A DNA stretch of 64,000 nucleotides from Streptomyces viridiviolaceus. GTDB taxonomy: Bacteria > Actinomycetota > Actinomycetes > Streptomycetales > Streptomycetaceae. The notes below the pieces were generated by a model that saw only the letters and a list, made by a program, of their open reading frames with translations, did not search any database and was not told the origin of the DNA. Location of the stretch: assembly GCF_014650995.1 (NCBI RefSeq), contig NZ_BMWA01000016.1, positions 124,001 to 188,000 on the forward strand, written 5' to 3'. Shown in pieces: positions 33,955-42,019 of the stretch. The first letter of the stretch is position 1; every line of letters starts with the position of its first letter. The position numbers and the translations under genes were made by a program.

Positions 33955-35058
33955 TCAGGCGCGGGGGGCCGGGATCAAGCCGGCGTACTGTGCGGCCATG
34001 TCCAGCAGACGGGGGACACCCGTTTCCAATGACGGACCGAAGTCCGTGTCGTCCGGACGTTCGCCGCGGCGCCAGCGGGTGTAGATCGCCTCGCAGAAGA
34101 TCGCGGCCTTCCACAGTGCGAGGGTCTGATACCAGGGGAGCGGGGTGAGGTCGAGGCCCGTGCGAGACCGGTAGCGGTCCGCCAGTTGGAGCCTGGTGAG
34201 GTAGCCGGGCGCCCGGGTCACCGGTGTCAGTTCCAGGGGAGTGGGGAGCGCACCGGCCTCGGAGTACGTGGCGGTCATGTATCCCAGGTCTGCCAACGGA
34301 TCACCGAGCGTGGCCATCTCCCAGTCCAGGACCGCGAGGACCCCGGCGGGTGCGTGCGGAGCGAACATGAGGTTGCCCATGCGGTAGTCACCGTGGACCA
34401 CCGCGGCGGCCTGGCTCGTCGGCAGGTTACGGCCGAGCCAGTCCGCGATCCGTTCCACCGCCGGGAGACTGCGTGAAGTATTGACCTCCCACAGTCCGCT
34501 GAAACGGTCGACCTGGCGTCGGAGATATCCGTCGGGGGATCCCAAGGAGGCGAGCTCCCCCCTGGTCACATCGATGCGGTGCAGTGCGACCAGAGTGTCG
34601 ACGACCGCCACACTGGTGGCGCCCCGTTGTTCGAGCGAGGAGAGGTGGGACGGGATCGCGTCGGTGACGACCGTCCCCTCGAGGCGGGACATGAGGTAGA
34701 ACGGCACGCCCAGGAGCGACTCGTCCTCGCAGACGGCGACGATCTCCGGCACCGGCACCCCGTGCCCGCGGAGGATCTTCTGGATGCGGGCCTCGCGCAC
34801 CATGTCGTGCGTCGACTTCGGCAGCGGCGGGCGCGGGCCTCGACGGAGGACGACGCAGTCGCCGCCGCGCTGGAGCAGATAGGTGATGTTGGACTGGCCG
34901 TCACCGATGCGCTGCCACGCCATCGGACCGTGCCCGACACCGTGCGTGTCGAGGAAGTCGGTGACCGCGTCGACGACGAGAAGGGGTGGGCTTTCGAGAT
35001 GCCGGGCCGCGTCCCAGCTCGCGACGACCTCCACCCCGTCGGGAACGGTGTGCATCAC
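33955..35058 (-). CDS. APH-fold kinase (LvaA/ACAD10-11 kinase-domain-like)
   Basis: A 367-residue phosphotransferase of the aminoglycoside/choline kinase fold. Visible are the ATP-binding region IGDGQSNITYLL, the catalytic loop VVHGDYRMGNLMF and the metal-binding VLDWEMATLGDP. In Pseudomonas LvaA and the N-terminal domain of ACAD10/11 this fold phosphorylates the hydroxyl of 4-hydroxyacyl-CoA. Its stop overlaps or abuts the acyl-CoA dehydrogenase gene (4-base overlap), so the pair is coupled. Antibiotic resistance is an unlikely role in this context. Confidence 0.85.
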   Translation of the reverse strand: MMHTVPDGVEVVASWDAARHLESPPLLVVDAVTDFLDTHGVGHGPMAWQRIGDGQSNITYLLQRGGDCVVLRRGPRPPLPKSTHDMVREARIQKILRGHGVPVPEIVAVCEDESLLGVPFYLMSRLEGTVVTDAIPSHLSSLEQRGATSVAVVDTLVALHRIDVTRGELASLGSPDGYLRRQVDRFSGLWEVNTSRSLPAVERIADWLGRNLPTSQAAAVVHGDYRMGNLMFAPHAPAGVLAVLDWEMATLGDPLADLGYMTATYSEAGALPTPLELTPVTRAPGYLTRLQLADRYRSRTGLDLTPLPWYQTLALWKAAIFCEAIYTRWRRGERPDDTDFGPSLETGVPRLLDMAAQYAGLIPAPRA

Positions 35059-36293
35059 GCGCCCCCGCCCCGGCCGACGACGGCGTCGCCCTGGTAGCGC
35101 TCACCGGCCCGGACCGCCGCGCTTCTGCCGGCCGAGGCCCGGCGGGCGATCGCCCACTTGTGGGTTTCGTTGGGACCGTCGTAGATGCGAAACGGGCGGA
35201 CCTCGTTGAGGTACTGCGCCAGCGGAAGCCCGTCGGAGACCCCGTCGCCGCCACAGATCTGGATGGCACGGTCGACGACGCGGAAGACCGCTTCCGAGCA
35301 GTGCACCTTTGCGATCGAGGACATCGCCGAGCCCGCCTTCGGGTCGGTGTGGAGGAGAGTCGCGGTCTTGGAGATGAGAGCGTCGGACGTCTCGATGTCG
35401 ATCACCGAATCGGAGATGAGATTCTGTGCCAGACCGAGTGAGTCGATCGGACCGCCGAACAGTTCCCGCCGCCCCGCCCGGTCCAGCGCGATGTCGAGTG
35501 CCCGCCGCGCCAGTCCCAGCCACCGCATGCAGTGGGTGAGACGTGCCGGACCGAGCCGCACCTGGGCGTAGCGGAAACCGAGTCCCACCTCACCCAGCAC
35601 TGCGGCGTCGGGGACGAAGCAGTCCTTGATGGAGAGGTGCGGATGTCCGCCGTCGATGGAGCGGTCGATGGTGTGGATCGCCTCACCGACCTTGAGGCCC
35701 GGGTTCGTCATGTCGACGAGGAACATGGTGGCCCCCTCGGGGGAACCGTCCACGGCCGGCGTCCGCGCCATCACGATGCAGAATCCGGCGCCGACGGCGC
35801 CGCTGGTGAACCGCTTGTGGCCGTCGATGATCCAGCCATCCGAGGTGCGCACGGCCTTGGTCCGCAGGGCCGCCGGGTCGGACCCGGCCCCCGGATGGGG
35901 CTCGGTCATGCCGAAGCAGGATCGGATGTCTCCCGCGGCCAGCGGCACGAGGTACCGGTGCTTCTGCTCCTCGGTCGCGATCAGGTTGAGCATGTGCATG
36001 TTCCCCTCGTCGGGTGCCATGCAGTTGAGCGCGCTGGGGCCGATCGGCGAGTAGCCGGCCTCCTGCAGGATCGGGGACCAGTGTTCGATGGGCACCCCCT
36101 GCCCTCCGTACTCCTTCGGCACGTGCGGCGCGAAGACTCCTGCTTCCTTCGCCGCCGCCTGCAGCCGGTCACGCGTGACCTGGTCGAGGCGTTCACCGGG
36201 CGCGGGTTCCGCGTCGATGACGACCTCACGTATGAATCGGCGTGTGCGCTCACACAACTCCGCCACATCGGGAGGGAGGTGAGTGAAGGTCAT
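35055..36293 (-). CDS. Acyl-CoA dehydrogenase family protein (LvaC/ACAD11-like)
   Basis: A 412-residue flavoprotein of the acyl-CoA dehydrogenase fold. The FAD-binding blocks CFGMTEPHPGAGSDPAALRT and KRFTSGAVGAGFCIV, and the CoA-side RRELFGGPIDSLGLAQNLIS, are present. At the usual catalytic-Glu segment it reads RIYDGPNETHKWAIAR, i.e. Asp where classical enzymes have Glu (IYEGT). The DGPxExH form is typical of ACAD10/11 relatives that eliminate phosphate from 4-phosphoacyl-CoA. AAAGGACAG precedes the ATG at 36293. It is coupled to the kinase gene downstream. Confidence 0.87.
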   Translation of the reverse strand: MTFTHLPPDVAELCERTRRFIREVVIDAEPAPGERLDQVTRDRLQAAAKEAGVFAPHVPKEYGGQGVPIEHWSPILQEAGYSPIGPSALNCMAPDEGNMHMLNLIATEEQKHRYLVPLAAGDIRSCFGMTEPHPGAGSDPAALRTKAVRTSDGWIIDGHKRFTSGAVGAGFCIVMARTPAVDGSPEGATMFLVDMTNPGLKVGEAIHTIDRSIDGGHPHLSIKDCFVPDAAVLGEVGLGFRYAQVRLGPARLTHCMRWLGLARRALDIALDRAGRRELFGGPIDSLGLAQNLISDSVIDIETSDALISKTATLLHTDPKAGSAMSSIAKVHCSEAVFRVVDRAIQICGGDGVSDGLPLAQYLNEVRPFRIYDGPNETHKWAIARRASAGRSAAVRAGERYQGDAVVGRGGGA

Positions 36294-36322
36294 GACTGTC
36301 CTTTCGGGGTGGTGCGCGGTCG

Positions 36323-37105
36323 TCAAGCGGTGCCGCCGGCGACCGTGAGGCCGCCATCGACGGTGAGGACGTGGCCGGTGACCCAGGAGGCGTCGTCCGA
36401 GGCCAGGTAGGCCACCGCGGCGGCGATGTCGGACGGCACGCCCAGACGCTTCATGGGGTAGTTCTCGACCACCTCGTCCTCCTTGCCCTCGTAGAGGGCT
36501 TTGGCGAACCGGGTCTTCACCACGGCCGGTGCCACGGCGTTGACGCGGATCTCCGGGCCGAGTTCGACGGCGAGGGTCCTGGTCAGGTGCGATACAGCCG
36601 CCTTGCTCACCCCGTAGAGGCCGATCCCGGGCGACGGGGTCTGGCCGGTGACCGAAGAGAGGTTGACGACGGTTCCGTGGCGCTCGGCGAAGCGGAGGGA
36701 CCGGTGCGCCACCGCGTCCTGGACCCATGCGAGGGTGGCGAGGACATTGACCTCCAGCACCTTGCGGGCGACATCGAAGTCCAGCTCGGTGAGGGGGCCA
36801 TAGGCCGGATTGATCCCCGCGTTGTTCACGAGGACGTCGAGCCCGCCGAACTCGCGTGCGACGCTGTCGAACACTTCGCGACGGTGCTCGGGATCGTCCG
36901 CTTTGCCGGCGACGGTGATGACGCTGTCCCGGGGGAGGGCGGCGGCGGCTTCCTCGAGCGGTCCGGCCGTGCGGGCGGTGATGCACACCCGCGCCCCTTC
37001 GGACACCAGTTGTCCGGCGATCGCCAGGCCGATGCCCCGGCTCGCGCCGGTCACGATGGCGGTACGGCCCGAGAACCGGCCCTGGCCGGCGTGGTTCTGG
37101 TTCAA
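36323..37105 (-). CDS. Short-chain dehydrogenase/reductase (LvaD-like position)
   Basis: A 260-residue SDR. The cofactor motif is IVTGASRGIGLAIAG, followed by NNAG in VLVNNAGINPAYG. The catalytic Ser and YxxxK lie in NLSSVTGQ and LYGVSKAAVSH, and the C-terminus has DDASWVTGHVLTVDGG. The most plausible start is a TTG at 37105 with GAAGGG 8 bases upstream, 4 bases after the ligase stop; the longer frame would overlap the ligase gene. In the operon it could interconvert a keto- and a hydroxyacyl-CoA. Confidence 0.87.
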   Translation of the reverse strand: MNQNHAGQGRFSGRTAIVTGASRGIGLAIAGQLVSEGARVCITARTAGPLEEAAAALPRDSVITVAGKADDPEHRREVFDSVAREFGGLDVLVNNAGINPAYGPLTELDFDVARKVLEVNVLATLAWVQDAVAHRSLRFAERHGTVVNLSSVTGQTPSPGIGLYGVSKAAVSHLTRTLAVELGPEIRVNAVAPAVVKTRFAKALYEGKEDEVVENYPMKRLGVPSDIAAAVAYLASDDASWVTGHVLTVDGGLTVAGGTA

Positions 37106-37109
37106 CGGA

Positions 37110-38792
37110 TCAGCCCTTCGAGGGGGAGGAGGGCCCGGTGGTGCCCGCCTTGCGGAGTTCGGCACGCCGGATCTTGCCGCTCTGGGTCTTGGGCAGGTCG
37201 GCGATGAAGTGGATCTGCCGGGGGCACTTGTAGGCCGCCAGGCGGTCGCGGGAGAAGGCGATCAGTTCCTCCTGTGTGAGGCTCCGACCCGACTTGAGCG
37301 AGACGTAGGCGACGACCGTCTCGCCGCGGTAGTCATCCGGCTCCCCGACGACGGCGGCTTCGTGCACCGACGGGTGCTCGTACAGTGCGTCCTCGACCTC
37401 ACGCGGCCAGACCTTGTACCCGGACACATTGATCTGGTCCTTCAGCCGGTCCACGAGGTAGACCCAGCCCTGCTCGTCGATGATGGCGACATCGCCGGTA
37501 CGCAGTCGACCCCCAGACATCGTCTGCTCGGTGGCCTCGGGCTTTCCCCAGTACCCGGGCACCACCTGGGGCCCGCTGAGCTCGAGCTCGCCCTGATCCC
37601 CGCTGGGCACGGGATTGCCGTGCAGATCGACGACGCGGGCCGTGAGGTGCGGCAGCGCCATCCCGATCGACAACGTCCCGCTCGGCAGATGGACCGGTGC
37701 CTTGCGTGCCGGCGGCACGGCGATGACAGCAGAGGTCGTCTCGGTCATCCCGTAGGCGTTGTGAATGTAGATGCCGAACCGCTGCTGGAAACGCTCGACG
37801 GTCGCCGGCGGGATCGGCGCACCCCCGGAATACACGGTCTTCACCGACGCGAAGTGCCGCGGCTCGGCCTGCGGCAGCTCGTAGATCGCGTTGTACGCCG
37901 TGATGGAGCCGATGGTGAAGGTCACGCCGTGCTCGGCGAAGGCTTCCAGGGCGACTTCGGGGTGGAACCGGCCGGCGAGGACGAGTGTGGTGTTGGTGAG
38001 CAGCGAGATCGTCGCGTTGACCACGGCGCCGGTGATGTGGAACAGCGGGGCGATGGCGAGGACGACGTCCCCGTCGCTCAAGCCGGTCCACGCCGCGCAG
38101 GTCCCCACCACACTGAGGACGTTGCCGTGGGTGTTCATGGCGCCCTTCGGCGGCCCGGTCGTCCCGGAGGTGTAGGTAAGGAACGCGACGTCGTCGCGGC
38201 TCAGCTGAACCGGTGTGGGCCGGCAGCCGGCGAACTCCTCGATCAGCGTGACGAGATCGCCGTCCGGCGCCGGGGCGGGGCGCTCTGTCGTCGCGAAGAC
38301 CCGCGGGTCGTTCCGGGACTGGTAATCCAGCGCCGACGTGCTGATCAACCACTGGACCGTGCTTCCCGCCAGGGTGCCCAGCGTTTCCTGGACGTCGGTG
38401 TCCGCGCAGACCACACCGACCGCCCCGGCGTCGTCGATGATCCGGCGTAGCTCCTGCCGCCGGTACATCGGGTTGAGACCCAGTGCCGTGGCCCCCAGCT
38501 TCCACAGGGCCAGCAGTACGAGCGCGTACTGCGGGACGTTCTGCAGACAGACGCCGACGCGGTCACCGCGGCCGGTCCCGCGGGCCTCGAACACGGCGGC
38601 CAGGGCGTCCGACGCCGCGTCCACCTCCTGCACGGACATCACGCCGTCGAAGTAGCGCATCGCCGTGGCAGCCGGGTTCATCGCCACGCGGGCAGCCCAT
38701 GCGGCCACGAGCGAGTCGTGAGCACCCGCCGTCTGCGCTTCGACATCTGTGGGGAGCAACGAACCCCACGAGGGGTCTTCAGGAACTGTCAC
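37110..38792 (-). CDS. AMP-forming acyl-CoA ligase (LvaE-like position)
   Basis: A 560-residue ANL-superfamily enzyme activating a carboxylic acid to its CoA ester. The P-loop is FLTYTSGTTGPPKGAMNTHG, the adenylate motifs are AYGMTETTSA and LRTGDVAIID, and the C-terminal lysine motif is LPKTQSGKIRRAEL. GTG 38792 has GGAGGGA upstream and gives the family's usual length; the frame is open further but would run through the operators. It is the first gene of the operon and faces two TetR-type palindromes at 38833-38891. Confidence 0.9.
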   Translation of the reverse strand: MTVPEDPSWGSLLPTDVEAQTAGAHDSLVAAWAARVAMNPAATAMRYFDGVMSVQEVDAASDALAAVFEARGTGRGDRVGVCLQNVPQYALVLLALWKLGATALGLNPMYRRQELRRIIDDAGAVGVVCADTDVQETLGTLAGSTVQWLISTSALDYQSRNDPRVFATTERPAPAPDGDLVTLIEEFAGCRPTPVQLSRDDVAFLTYTSGTTGPPKGAMNTHGNVLSVVGTCAAWTGLSDGDVVLAIAPLFHITGAVVNATISLLTNTTLVLAGRFHPEVALEAFAEHGVTFTIGSITAYNAIYELPQAEPRHFASVKTVYSGGAPIPPATVERFQQRFGIYIHNAYGMTETTSAVIAVPPARKAPVHLPSGTLSIGMALPHLTARVVDLHGNPVPSGDQGELELSGPQVVPGYWGKPEATEQTMSGGRLRTGDVAIIDEQGWVYLVDRLKDQINVSGYKVWPREVEDALYEHPSVHEAAVVGEPDDYRGETVVAYVSLKSGRSLTQEELIAFSRDRLAAYKCPRQIHFIADLPKTQSGKIRRAELRKAGTTGPSSPSKG

Positions 38793-38832
38793 TACTCGTC
38801 CCTCCTGCCCACGGCATACGCAGGCAACGGCT

Positions 38833-38891
38833 ACCGAGCGCTCGCTCGGTTCGCGATGTGCGACGATAGGGCTACCGAGCGATCGCTCGGT
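38833..38891. promoter_or_regulatory. Twin TetR-type operators
   Basis: ACCGAGCGCTCGCTCGGT (38833-38850) and the perfect palindrome ACCGAGCGATCGCTCGGT (38874-38891). Their starts are 41 bases apart, about four helical turns. They lie between the divergent ligase operon and TetR gene, so one repressor could control both. Confidence 0.8.
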
Positions 38892-39005
38892 GAAGGATTG
38901 ATGTGGCAGGAGCACCGTGTCAAGAGGTCTGCCGTCGGCACGGAGCCTGGCGACGCTGCATACTGGCGTGCCGATGCGATGAAGATCCAGGGCAAGGGGA
39001 GCGCT

Positions 39006-39632
39006 GTGACCAAGACGGATGCCGGGGCGGACTGGAGAACATACTCAGGCAGCGGACTGCCGCCCATCCTCGAGACCGCGCTGGCCTGCTTCATGGAGCA
39101 CGGCTACCACGGGACGACGATCCGGACGGTAGCCGCCCGGGCGGAACTCTCCGTGCCGGGGCTGTACTACCACTACGCGTCGAAACAGGCATTGCTCGTC
39201 GCGATCGTCTCCTACGCCATGGACGACCTCTGGGCACGCAGCACCGCCGCCCTGGAGGAGGCCGGCAACGACGTCCAGCGGAAGCTGGAACTGCTCGTGG
39301 AATGCCTCGTGCTCTTCCACGCCCACCGGCGGGGCCTCGCCTTCATCGCCTACAGCGAGATCCGCAGCCTCACCGGAGAAGCCCGCACCACCTACATCGC
39401 TGCCCGTGACCGCCAGCAGCGACTGATGGACCACGTGATCGAGGAGGGTGTGGCACAAGGCGTCTTCGCCACCGCGTACCCCCGTGAGGTCAGCAGAGCG
39501 ATCGTCACCATGTGCACGGGCGTTTCACAGTGGTACCACGCAGAAGGCGAGCACACCCCCCAAGAACTCGCAAAGCGGTACTGCGACATGACACGTATGA
39601 CTGTGGGCGCACTGTCACCTTCCCGGTCCTGA
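39006..39632 (+). CDS. TetR family regulator of the ligase/kinase operon
   Basis: A 208-residue regulator with its HTH at about residues 20-65 (ALACFMEHGYHGTTIRTVAA then ELSVPGLYYHYASKQ) and a TetR_C domain of the fatty-acid/acyl-CoA regulator type (KLELLVECLVLFHAHRRGLA). The GTG at 39006 with AAGGGGAG upstream is preferred; ATGs at 38979 and 38901 are in frame but lack good ribosome sites. The twin palindromes upstream are its probable binding sites, with a CoA ester as likely effector. Confidence 0.85.
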   Translation: MTKTDAGADWRTYSGSGLPPILETALACFMEHGYHGTTIRTVAARAELSVPGLYYHYASKQALLVAIVSYAMDDLWARSTAALEEAGNDVQRKLELLVECLVLFHAHRRGLAFIAYSEIRSLTGEARTTYIAARDRQQRLMDHVIEEGVAQGVFATAYPREVSRAIVTMCTGVSQWYHAEGEHTPQELAKRYCDMTRMTVGALSPSRS

Positions 39633-40374
39633 AGGACTGAGCTCGTTGTCCTGGTCGGGGGACAAGTGAATTGTGGCCGGCTGGCGTTCAGGAGACGGTG
39701 AAGGGGCGCGAGGTACCGGGAACGTGTCGATTGCTCCGGTCAGCCAGTCGCCGTCGTAGGGATAACGCGCCCCGCTGCCGCACCGATGACACCATCTGGC
39801 GCGACTTCTGGACTCTGGCCGACCACTGCGGCGGCAAGCGCGCGCGAAACCTCGTCGAGACGCCCTCCCAGAGTGAGGAAGTGGAAGTCGTCGCCGGGAT
39901 GGCCTGCAACATCACACCCGCAGCGGCACGCCGCTACTCACCTCGCCCCGGCGTCCGTCCTCTCGATCGACGGCCACCCCGACTCGACCGTCGCCGTGGC
40001 CCACCGCTTCAACCAACTGAATCCAATCGTCGCCGCATTCGGGGCTTCGGTATGCCGCTCCGGGACGACTGACAGTCGTGTCCGGCCCGTCCAGGTGGGC
40101 TGCGCCCGGCCTGGTCCGCGGCAAGGAAAATCAAGATGGGCGCCGGATCAGCCGGGCTCCAGGGACGGCGGCGCTCCCTCCGAAGGTGATCGGCGTGCTC
40201 GCGAGCCGACGCTCGGCGGCGCTCCTGTCCGTCCTCGACCCCGCCGACGGCTGAGGCGGTGCGAGCACTCAGTGGGCCCTGTGGTCGGGTTGCGAGGGGC
40301 GTATGAGGCGCAAACCCTTGGAACCAAGCATCGATATGGACAGGGCGAACGTGTGCCCGTGACATGGAGTGGAC
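39633..40374. other. Gap with possible degraded coding DNA
   Basis: About 740 bases. Fragments such as TIWRDFWTLADHCGGKRARN near 39795 read like coding sequence for a few dozen codons but switch frame and have no start. I assign no family. Confidence 0.35.
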
Positions 40375-41349
40375 ATGACCGATCTTCCTCCTCCGATCAC
40401 TCCCTACCTCGAACCCGCGGCGAAGGAGCTGTGCGAGGCGACGGACCCGCATCCTCGGATCTATGAGGTCCCACCGGAGCAGGGCCGGGACATCCTGCTC
40501 GGCCTGCAGAGCGACCCCAGCGTGCCGCGCCCGGAGGTCGACGAGGAGTGGGTCGACGTGGATGCGGGCGAGTGGGGGACGGTCCGCACGCGCATCATCC
40601 GGCCCAAGGGATCGACGGGGCCTCTGCCGGTGGTCTTCTACATCCACGGCGCCGGCTGGGTCTTCGGCGACGACAAGACCCACGACCGGCTCTTCCGCGA
40701 GCTCGCCGTGGGCGCCGGGGCGGCGGGCGTCTTCCCGGTCTACGACCGAGCGCCCGAGGCGAAGTACCCCACCCAGGTCGAGCAGAACTACGCCGTGGGG
40801 CAATGGGTGCTGGAGCACGGCGCGGAGCACGGCCTGGACACCTCGCGGATCGCCGTCACCGGCGAGTCGGTGGGCGGCTGTATGTCGGCGGTGTTCGCGC
40901 TGATGAACAAGGAGCGCGGCGGGATCGACCTCAAGGCGCAGGTCCTGCTCTACCCGGTCACCAACGCCGACTTCGACACCCCGTCCTACCTGCAGTTCGC
41001 CGAGCACTACTACCTCACCCGCGACGGCATGAAATGGTTCTGGGACCAGTACACATCCGACCCCGCCCAGCGCGCCGAGGTGCACGCCTCCCCGCTCCAG
41101 GCCTCCCTGGACCAGCTCAAGGGCCTGCCCACCACGCTGGTCATCACCGACGAGGCCGACGTCCTGCGGGACGAGGGCGAGCAGTACGCCAACAAGCTCC
41201 GCGAGGCCGGTGTGGACGTCACCTCGGTCCGCGTGGCGGGCATGGTTCACGACTTCCTCCTCTTGGACAGCCTGCGCGACACCCGCGCAGCCAACGTCGC
41301 CCGCAAACTCGCCGTCGACGTCCTGCGGACGGCCCTCCACGACAGCTGA
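40375..41349 (+). CDS. Alpha/beta hydrolase of the hormone-sensitive-lipase (HSL) family
   Basis: A 324-residue carboxylesterase. The oxyanion motif is IHGAGW (HGGGW type), the nucleophile elbow is GESVGG (about residue 165), the acid is in ITDEADVLRDEG, and the histidine is in GMVHDFLLL. The N-terminal cap is complete. GGAG lies 5 bases before ATG 40375, which is preferred to the GTG at 40369. It lies within the catabolic island but has no obvious operon partner; it could release an acid for the nearby pathway. Confidence 0.88.
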   Translation: MTDLPPPITPYLEPAAKELCEATDPHPRIYEVPPEQGRDILLGLQSDPSVPRPEVDEEWVDVDAGEWGTVRTRIIRPKGSTGPLPVVFYIHGAGWVFGDDKTHDRLFRELAVGAGAAGVFPVYDRAPEAKYPTQVEQNYAVGQWVLEHGAEHGLDTSRIAVTGESVGGCMSAVFALMNKERGGIDLKAQVLLYPVTNADFDTPSYLQFAEHYYLTRDGMKWFWDQYTSDPAQRAEVHASPLQASLDQLKGLPTTLVITDEADVLRDEGEQYANKLREAGVDVTSVRVAGMVHDFLLLDSLRDTRAANVARKLAVDVLRTALHDS

Positions 41350-41484
41350 GACGCCCGCATCCGTCCCGGCGCTCCCGCGTGACGCGCGTGTACGGCCCGG
41401 GCCCCCAACGCCTGCGTGGCAGAGGTGGGCCCGCGAGCCGCGTGAATGCTCGGCTGAGCTGACCGTCCGACTCACCGGCGGTCC

Positions 41485-41790
41485 GTCCCGAAGGGCGGAC
41501 CGTACGACCGGTACCGGATGGACACCGACCTCGACGAGGTCGCCCGGGACTCTCGCCTCACCGCCGTGCACTTCTTTCGGCAGCTGCCAAGACCACCAGG
41601 GTCGATTCCCCGATCGGCCCCACCCTCGCCCCGAACTTCTCCTGCACCGCCTCGGCCGCGCGGTTGACGATGCTCGCGCCTTTTCGGGCGATCCGCACCC
41701 GGTGGCCCGAGGAGCCGACGATCAAACCATTCAGCTCGGTGTGATGGCGAAGGGTCAGACTGCCGTGCACATGCCGGTTCTCACCCGCGC
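41485..41790 (+). pseudogene. Decayed acetoacetate decarboxylase-like gene
   Basis: The N-terminal part reads VPKGGPYDRYRMDTDLDEVA then SRLTAVHFFRQLPK. After a one-base shift it continues VDSPIGPTLAPNF to RAIRTRWPEEP, then jumps to the family's C-terminus TIQLGVMAKGQTAVHMPV. The order and wording follow the intact protein at 28846-29766. The middle 190 or so codons are deleted, no start codon is evident, and the frame is broken. It lies just before an ATGT-N11-ACAT site. Confidence 0.85.
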
Positions 41791-41838
41791 CGAGTGCGGT
41801 GCACCGCCTCATGTTGACATCGCTCACTCCCTCAGCCT

Positions 41839-41858
41839 AATGTGTGCAGCGTAAACAT
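41839..41858 (+). promoter_or_regulatory. ATGT-N11-ACAT site upstream of the quinone oxidoreductase
   Basis: TAATGTGTGCAGCGTAAACA followed by T. The same AATGT-N11-ACAT spacing and a central GCA as at the decarboxylase promoter. It lies about 160 bases before the start codon at 42020. Confidence 0.5.
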
Positions 41859-42019
41859 TGAGCTCTCTGGTCCCGGCTCAAGGATCGGATGCCAGTTCCT
41901 CGCGGCTGCGGCCTGGCCTTTTCGGCCTGTTCCGCCGGTGTCGCACCTTTGCCGAGGCCGGACCGCCGCGCTTGCCTCGGGCAGGAGAGCCCTCCACGCG
42001 GCCATTTGAACGGAGCGCC

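Noticed and set aside
33955..35058. Reading the APH-fold gene as an antibiotic-resistance phosphotransferase
   Set aside because: It overlaps an acyl-CoA dehydrogenase gene and sits in a CoA-ester operon, which fits a hydroxyacyl-CoA kinase much better.
35055..36986. A longer 643-codon leftward frame containing the acyl-CoA dehydrogenase
   Set aside because: The part upstream of 36293 overlaps the SDR gene out of frame and has no family features; the dehydrogenase starts at 36293.
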